Positions 13,707 to 16,298 of a DNA stretch of 16,298 nucleotides are shown piece by piece. The notes below the pieces were generated by a model. It saw only the letters and a program-made list of their open reading frames with translations. It did not search any database and was not told where the DNA came from. A program made the position numbers and the translations under genes. Within the stretch, counting starts at the first letter, position 1. Each line of letters starts with the position of its first letter. The DNA comes from an archaeon. GTDB taxonomy: Archaea; Thermoproteota; Nitrososphaeria; Conexivisphaerales; UBA164. Where the stretch lies: assembly GCA_021798095.1 (NCBI GenBank), contig JAJZYL010000009.1:1-16298 (forward strand), read 5' to 3'.

Positions 13707-14777
13707 TTGACTGAAACTAATATAGCCATAGTAGATATGGATTACTTCTTTGCACAGTGTGAGGAGATCAGAAAACCAGAGCTTAAGGACAAGCCCCTTG
13801 CGGTTTGCATGTTTTCTGGGCGAACTCGTGAATCTGGTGCTGTGGCGTCTGCAAACTACTACGCCCGGCGCTCTGGAGTCAAAGCCGGAATGTCCATTTA
13901 TCATGTAAAGGAGATCTGCCCAGATTGTACTTTTATCAAGGCCAATATGGAGTACTACGTATCGGTTAGCAATAAAATAATGCATGCCTTAAGGAGTAAA
14001 TTCAGCGCGATAGAAGAAGCCAGCATAGATGAGGCGTATATAGATATCACTTCGCTAGGTGAACCTAAGAATGTAGGCAAGGAGATCAAACAATTAATAC
14101 AAGAAACGTCTAGGTTAACGTGTACCGTGGGCATCGGTCCCAACAAGCTGGTAGCAAAAATTGCATCGGATATAGCCAAGCCGGACGGCCTTCTCATAGT
14201 AGCCACCGACCAAATCGATGATTTCCTTAATCCGCTTCCAGTAGAGAGGATACCGTACATAGGCTTAAAAACAAAGGAGATCCTGAACGAAGCAGAAATT
14301 ACTACAGTGAAAGAGGCAAGATCACTTACCCTTGAAAGGCTCAGGACGCTCTTTGGAAGGAAGCATGGCGAATTTATGTACAACGCGTTCAGAGGGGTGG
14401 ACCTCAGAACCGTATCAGAAAGGCCTCCTCATAAACAGATAGGCAGGATACGCTCACTACGTGAAGGAGGCGAACTATACGCTGAATTGGATGACAAGGT
14501 GAAGAGAATAGCTACAGATATAATGAAAAGGATATCAACGTCCAGGGGGGCTTTTCAGAGCATTACAGCGCTAGTCATATTCGAGGACTTCTCATATAAG
14601 ACAAAGGCCAGGACGCTCCCCCTACCAGCATCCAGCGCAGACCTGCTTTTTAAGGAGGGCTTATCTATGATTAAGGAAATAGTGACAGAAAATAAAAAAA
14701 AGGAGGTAAGAAGGGTGGGCCTGAGCGTTGGAAGGTTCAAGATGATCAAAGAGGCCCAGATGGATCAATTCTTATGA
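13707..14777 (+). CDS. dinB: DNA polymerase IV (Y family, Dpo4/DinB)
   Basis: 356 residues, close to Sulfolobus Dpo4 (352). Translesion polymerase that copies past damaged bases. Catalytic carboxylates are Asp10 in VDMDYFFAQ and Asp108/Glu109 in ASIDEAYID. The steric-gate position, Tyr12 in Dpo4, is Phe15. Then come the thumb with helix-hairpin-helix elements (IGLKTKEILNEAEI; LRTLFGRKHGEFMYNAFRG) and the little-finger domain (about 240-345). The extreme C-terminus, AQMDQFL, resembles the PCNA-binding tail of Dpo4. The start is TTG at 13707: no in-frame ATG lies upstream, and the next ATG is past Asp10. A TATA box sits about 35 bases upstream. A duplicated palindromic element in the promoter suggests dedicated control. 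Confidence 0.96.
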   Translation: MTETNIAIVDMDYFFAQCEEIRKPELKDKPLAVCMFSGRTRESGAVASANYYARRSGVKAGMSIYHVKEICPDCTFIKANMEYYVSVSNKIMHALRSKFSAIEEASIDEAYIDITSLGEPKNVGKEIKQLIQETSRLTCTVGIGPNKLVAKIASDIAKPDGLLIVATDQIDDFLNPLPVERIPYIGLKTKEILNEAEITTVKEARSLTLERLRTLFGRKHGEFMYNAFRGVDLRTVSERPPHKQIGRIRSLREGGELYAELDDKVKRIATDIMKRISTSRGAFQSITALVIFEDFSYKTKARTLPLPASSADLLFKEGLSMIKEIVTENKKKEVRRVGLSVGRFKMIKEAQMDQFL

Positions 14778-14794
14778 TGAAAGATCGGAGATAA

Positions 14795-14801
14795 CTTTAT
14801 A
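14795..14801 (+). promoter_or_regulatory. TATA box of the small membrane protein gene
   Basis: CTTTATA is centred about 27 bases before the ATG at 14825, indicating a leaderless mRNA separate from the polymerase gene. AGGAGGT at 14801-14807 looks like a ribosome-binding site but is 17 bases from the ATG, too far to act. Confidence 0.45.
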
Positions 14802-14824
14802 GGAGGTTCAGACTACTTTGAATC

Positions 14825-15160
14825 ATGATGAAAATTAGCTTCGGCCTGGGAGTGGCGATATCAGTGCTGGTGCCGTTATCGCTAACGCTGTTCAATATAC
14901 TGTCCCCAACGGAAGGCGTTTCCGTGTTCCTCCTGCTCTTTGGAATATGGGGGGTCATATTCGGAATGACCATGGCAGGCCGGTCTAGCAGGTTATATTA
15001 TGCCGGATGGGGGCTTGTCCTTATGGCGTTTTCAAGCTTTATAGTTCTGCCGGTTACATATGTGCTTGGATTAGTAGCCGTTGTAATACTGGTCGTTGTA
15101 ATTACATATATTGCTTCAAGTGGAAGTAGAGGAAAGGCGGAGCCAGTGCCGCAGCATTGA
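14825..15160 (+). CDS. Small four-helix membrane protein, unknown function
   Basis: 111 residues, almost all hydrophobic, with about four membrane segments: roughly 4-26, 34-53, 62-82 and 83-101. It ends in a short charged tail (SRGKAEPVPQH). There is no signal peptide distinct from helix 1, no cysteine pair and no family motif I recognise. The only charged loop is TMAGRSSRLYYAG between helices 2 and 3. Two ATG codons are adjacent (14825 and 14828); the first fits the TATA spacing, and a TGA lies two codons upstream in frame. It sits between polymerase IV and the AK6-like kinase, each with its own promoter, so the neighbours say little about its role. Confidence 0.7.
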   Translation: MMKISFGLGVAISVLVPLSLTLFNILSPTEGVSVFLLLFGIWGVIFGMTMAGRSSRLYYAGWGLVLMAFSSFIVLPVTYVLGLVAVVILVVVITYIASSGSRGKAEPVPQH

Positions 15161-15207
15161 ATGTTTGTACCAGCCATTAGAAGCCACAGCCCATGGCCAT
15201 ATCGAAG

Positions 15208-15215
15208 GATATATA
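15208..15215 (+). promoter_or_regulatory. TATA box of the AK6-like kinase gene
   Basis: GATATATA is centred 27 bases before the ATG at 15239. It supports that start over the in-frame ATG at 15161, which lies upstream of this box. Confidence 0.5.
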
Positions 15216-15238
15216 GCTCATCAGCTGGGAATCATGAT

Positions 15239-15793
15239 ATGGCGCATGGTTACATAATAGGCATCACCGGCTGTCCAGCTACCGGTAAGAAGACCGTAGG
15301 GACGCTTCTGGCTTCACTGCTCGGATACAGGTTCGTCGACTCTGGGCAGTTCATGCTAGAGAGGGGGGCGGCCGTTCGCAGGGATGGCGACATCGAGTTC
15401 AAAGGGAATTACAGGGCAGAAATGAAGTCACTCACTAAAAACACCATAGTAGCTGGCCTATTCATACCAGAACTGGTAGGAAGGTCCAAGCTGGATTACC
15501 TGGTAGTGCTACGCTGCGCCCCTCCTGTACTCTACTGCAGGTACGTTCAGCGAAATTATGACCTTAGGAAGGTCCGGGACAACCTCACATCTGAGTATCT
15601 TGACTATTGCCTCAAGTCAGGGTTGAAATTGATGGATAGATCCCGAATAGCCCAATTAGATACTACTTTTTCTAGGCCTGAGGAAATAGCAAGAAATATC
15701 ATGGATGCGCTAATCACAGGAGATATGCCATTTGTGAACGTTGACTGGCTGTCACAAGTGAAGGGCCCTCAAGACCTCCTGATGATGACCTGA
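15239..15793 (+). CDS. AK6/Fap7-like adenylate kinase with unusual P-loop
   Basis: 184 residues. AK6-type NMP kinases make ADP from AMP and ATP; the eukaryotic and archaeal members also act in 40S/30S assembly. Features: a P-loop GCPATGKKT (11-19), YRFVDSGQFMLERG, the DYLVVLRCAPPVL strand, then RYVQRNYDLRKVRDNLTSEYLDY, which matches the AK6 RCxP ... RxYxxxKxxxN pattern. The residue after the P-loop lysine, normally Ser or Thr for Mg2+, is Lys18, with Thr19 next. A tail of about 25 residues (MPFVNVDWLSQVKGP...) follows the usual end. The ATG at 15239 is chosen because MAHGYIIGITG is the natural N-terminus and a TATA box lies 27 bases before it. The in-frame ATG at 15161 would add 26 unlikely residues. 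It converges with the deaminase gene. Confidence 0.82.
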   Translation: MAHGYIIGITGCPATGKKTVGTLLASLLGYRFVDSGQFMLERGAAVRRDGDIEFKGNYRAEMKSLTKNTIVAGLFIPELVGRSKLDYLVVLRCAPPVLYCRYVQRNYDLRKVRDNLTSEYLDYCLKSGLKLMDRSRIAQLDTTFSRPEEIARNIMDALITGDMPFVNVDWLSQVKGPQDLLMMT

Positions 15794-15806
15794 CGGCCGC
15801 GCTTAT

Positions 15807-16298
15807 TCAGCCTAAAGCTCCATCATGTCTCGCTTTCAAACCCATCCTATCAAGGAGGTCGACAGACTTTCTTCTAACTAGATCCATGACTTCTTCTTCA
15901 TTAACTTTAACCGGTTTTCTATCCTTTAACACCACCTTTCCATCAACTATGACGGTATCTACATCCTCTCCCTCTACCGCATAGACTATGGCGGCCAGTA
16001 TATTATCCCTGTTCCCACCGAAGATTGGCGTAAGATGAGGCTTCTTTAAGCCTATCAGAACCATATCGGCCTTAAAGCCTTCAGCTATTATACCGGTGTT
16101 AGCGGCCATCCCCAGTGCATGGTTCCCGTTAAGGGTAGCCATTCTGAAGACCTCTTCAGCCCTAAGCACACCTGCATCATTGGTCAGAAGCCTTTGTAAT
16201 ATAGAAGCCGTTTTCATTTCTTGGAAGAGGTCCATTCTGTTATTTTCCTTGACCCCATCCGAACCCAGTCCTATGTTGATCCCTGCCTGGATCATCCT
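15807..16298 (-). CDS. Amidohydrolase, SAH/MTA/5'-deoxyadenosine deaminase type (5' end cut by window)
   Basis: The C-terminal 163 residues of a larger enzyme of about 420-440. The TrzA/AtzA-like deaminase group is recognised from GLGSDGVKENNRMDLFQEMK (the SDG aspartate is a metal ligand), VFRMATLNGNHALGM, GFKADMVLIGLKKPHLTP, VYAVEGEDVDTVIVDGK and the KVNEEEVM tail. Members deaminate the adenine of S-adenosylhomocysteine, 5'-methylthioadenosine or 5'-deoxyadenosine to inosine forms, and archaea use them to recycle SAM by-products. The zinc-binding HxH and central histidines lie outside the window, so activity cannot be judged. The frame is open to the window edge. It converges with the AK6-like gene, 13 bases apart. 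Confidence 0.88.
   Translation of the reverse strand, partial: RMIQAGINIGLGSDGVKENNRMDLFQEMKTASILQRLLTNDAGVLRAEEVFRMATLNGNHALGMAANTGIIAEGFKADMVLIGLKKPHLTPIFGGNRDNILAAIVYAVEGEDVDTVIVDGKVVLKDRKPVKVNEEEVMDLVRRKSVDLLDRMGLKARHDGALG

Noticed and set aside
14801..14807. AGGAGGT as ribosome-binding site of the small membrane protein
   Set aside because: It is 17 bases from the ATG, and TATA spacing predicts an mRNA that starts after it.
15161..15238. 26 extra in-frame codons before the AK6-like kinase
   Set aside because: They lie upstream of the TATA box at 15208-15215, do not resemble any kinase N-terminus, and the MAHGYIIGITG start is natural.
1..16298. CRISPR array, insertion sequence or prophage
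   Set aside because: No regularly spaced direct repeats, transposase, integrase or terminal inverted repeats were seen on reading both strands.

Overview
The window is archaeal. It carries archaeal or eukaryote-type ribosomal proteins (uS15, eL8/L7Ae, eS28, eL24), an archaeal AspRS, a RecJ/Cdc45-like protein beside rps15, a fused helix-turn-helix/CTP-dependent riboflavin kinase, an archaeal class I aldolase, a Dpo4-type polymerase and an AK6-type kinase. Most genes have a TATA-like box about 25-35 bases before the start codon with little or no leader, and a few internal operon genes use GGTG/GTGA ribosome-binding sites. The tRNA acceptor stem is all G-C, which suits a thermophile. From memory, uS15 and eL8 read most like Nitrososphaeria/TACK proteins and the fba-pfp pair is known from Thermoproteus. 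I therefore lean towards a thermophilic member of the TACK group, but this window does not settle the phylum.

Layout. 1-3153: a truncated aspS (minus) diverges from an rps15 - RecJ/Cdc45-like - tRNA-Ser(GGA) unit (plus). The coding frame runs 15 bases into the tRNA. 3182-4723: two minus-strand genes, a wHTH+DUF4443 protein and a HAD hydrolase with an N-terminal extension. 4891-9253: a molybdenum hydroxylase large subunit (minus) and an NCS1 permease (plus) diverge from a 376-bp regulatory region, the longest gene-free stretch here. 9381-10191: the eL8-eS28-eL24 operon (minus). 10237-11576: a RibU-like vitamin transporter subunit and rbkR diverge from one compact shared promoter. 11707-13515: an fba-pfp operon (minus). 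13707-15793: DNA polymerase IV, a small four-helix membrane protein and an AK6-like kinase (plus). 15807-16298: the C-terminal part of an adenosine/SAH/MTA deaminase-type amidohydrolase (minus).

How the genes work together. The aldolase and a phosphofructokinase with PPi-type residues form a translationally coupled unit for reversible interconversion of fructose 6-phosphate and triose phosphates. RbkR plus the transporter subunit form a self-regulated flavin supply unit. The molybdenum hydroxylase and permease look like an import-and-oxidise unit for an unidentified, probably heterocyclic, compound. Both have unusual residues at positions that contact substrate in characterised relatives, and a GCCCAT hexamer occurs four times between them. 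The rest is core information processing: translation, a catalytically degenerate replisome-type DHH protein, and a translesion polymerase with an operator-like repeat in its promoter.

I see no CRISPR array, insertion sequence, phage genes or rRNA. The most original leads are the molybdenum hydroxylase/permease locus, the repeat at the polymerase IV promoter, the degenerate DHH protein overlapping a tRNA, and the single promoter shared by rbkR and the transporter gene.
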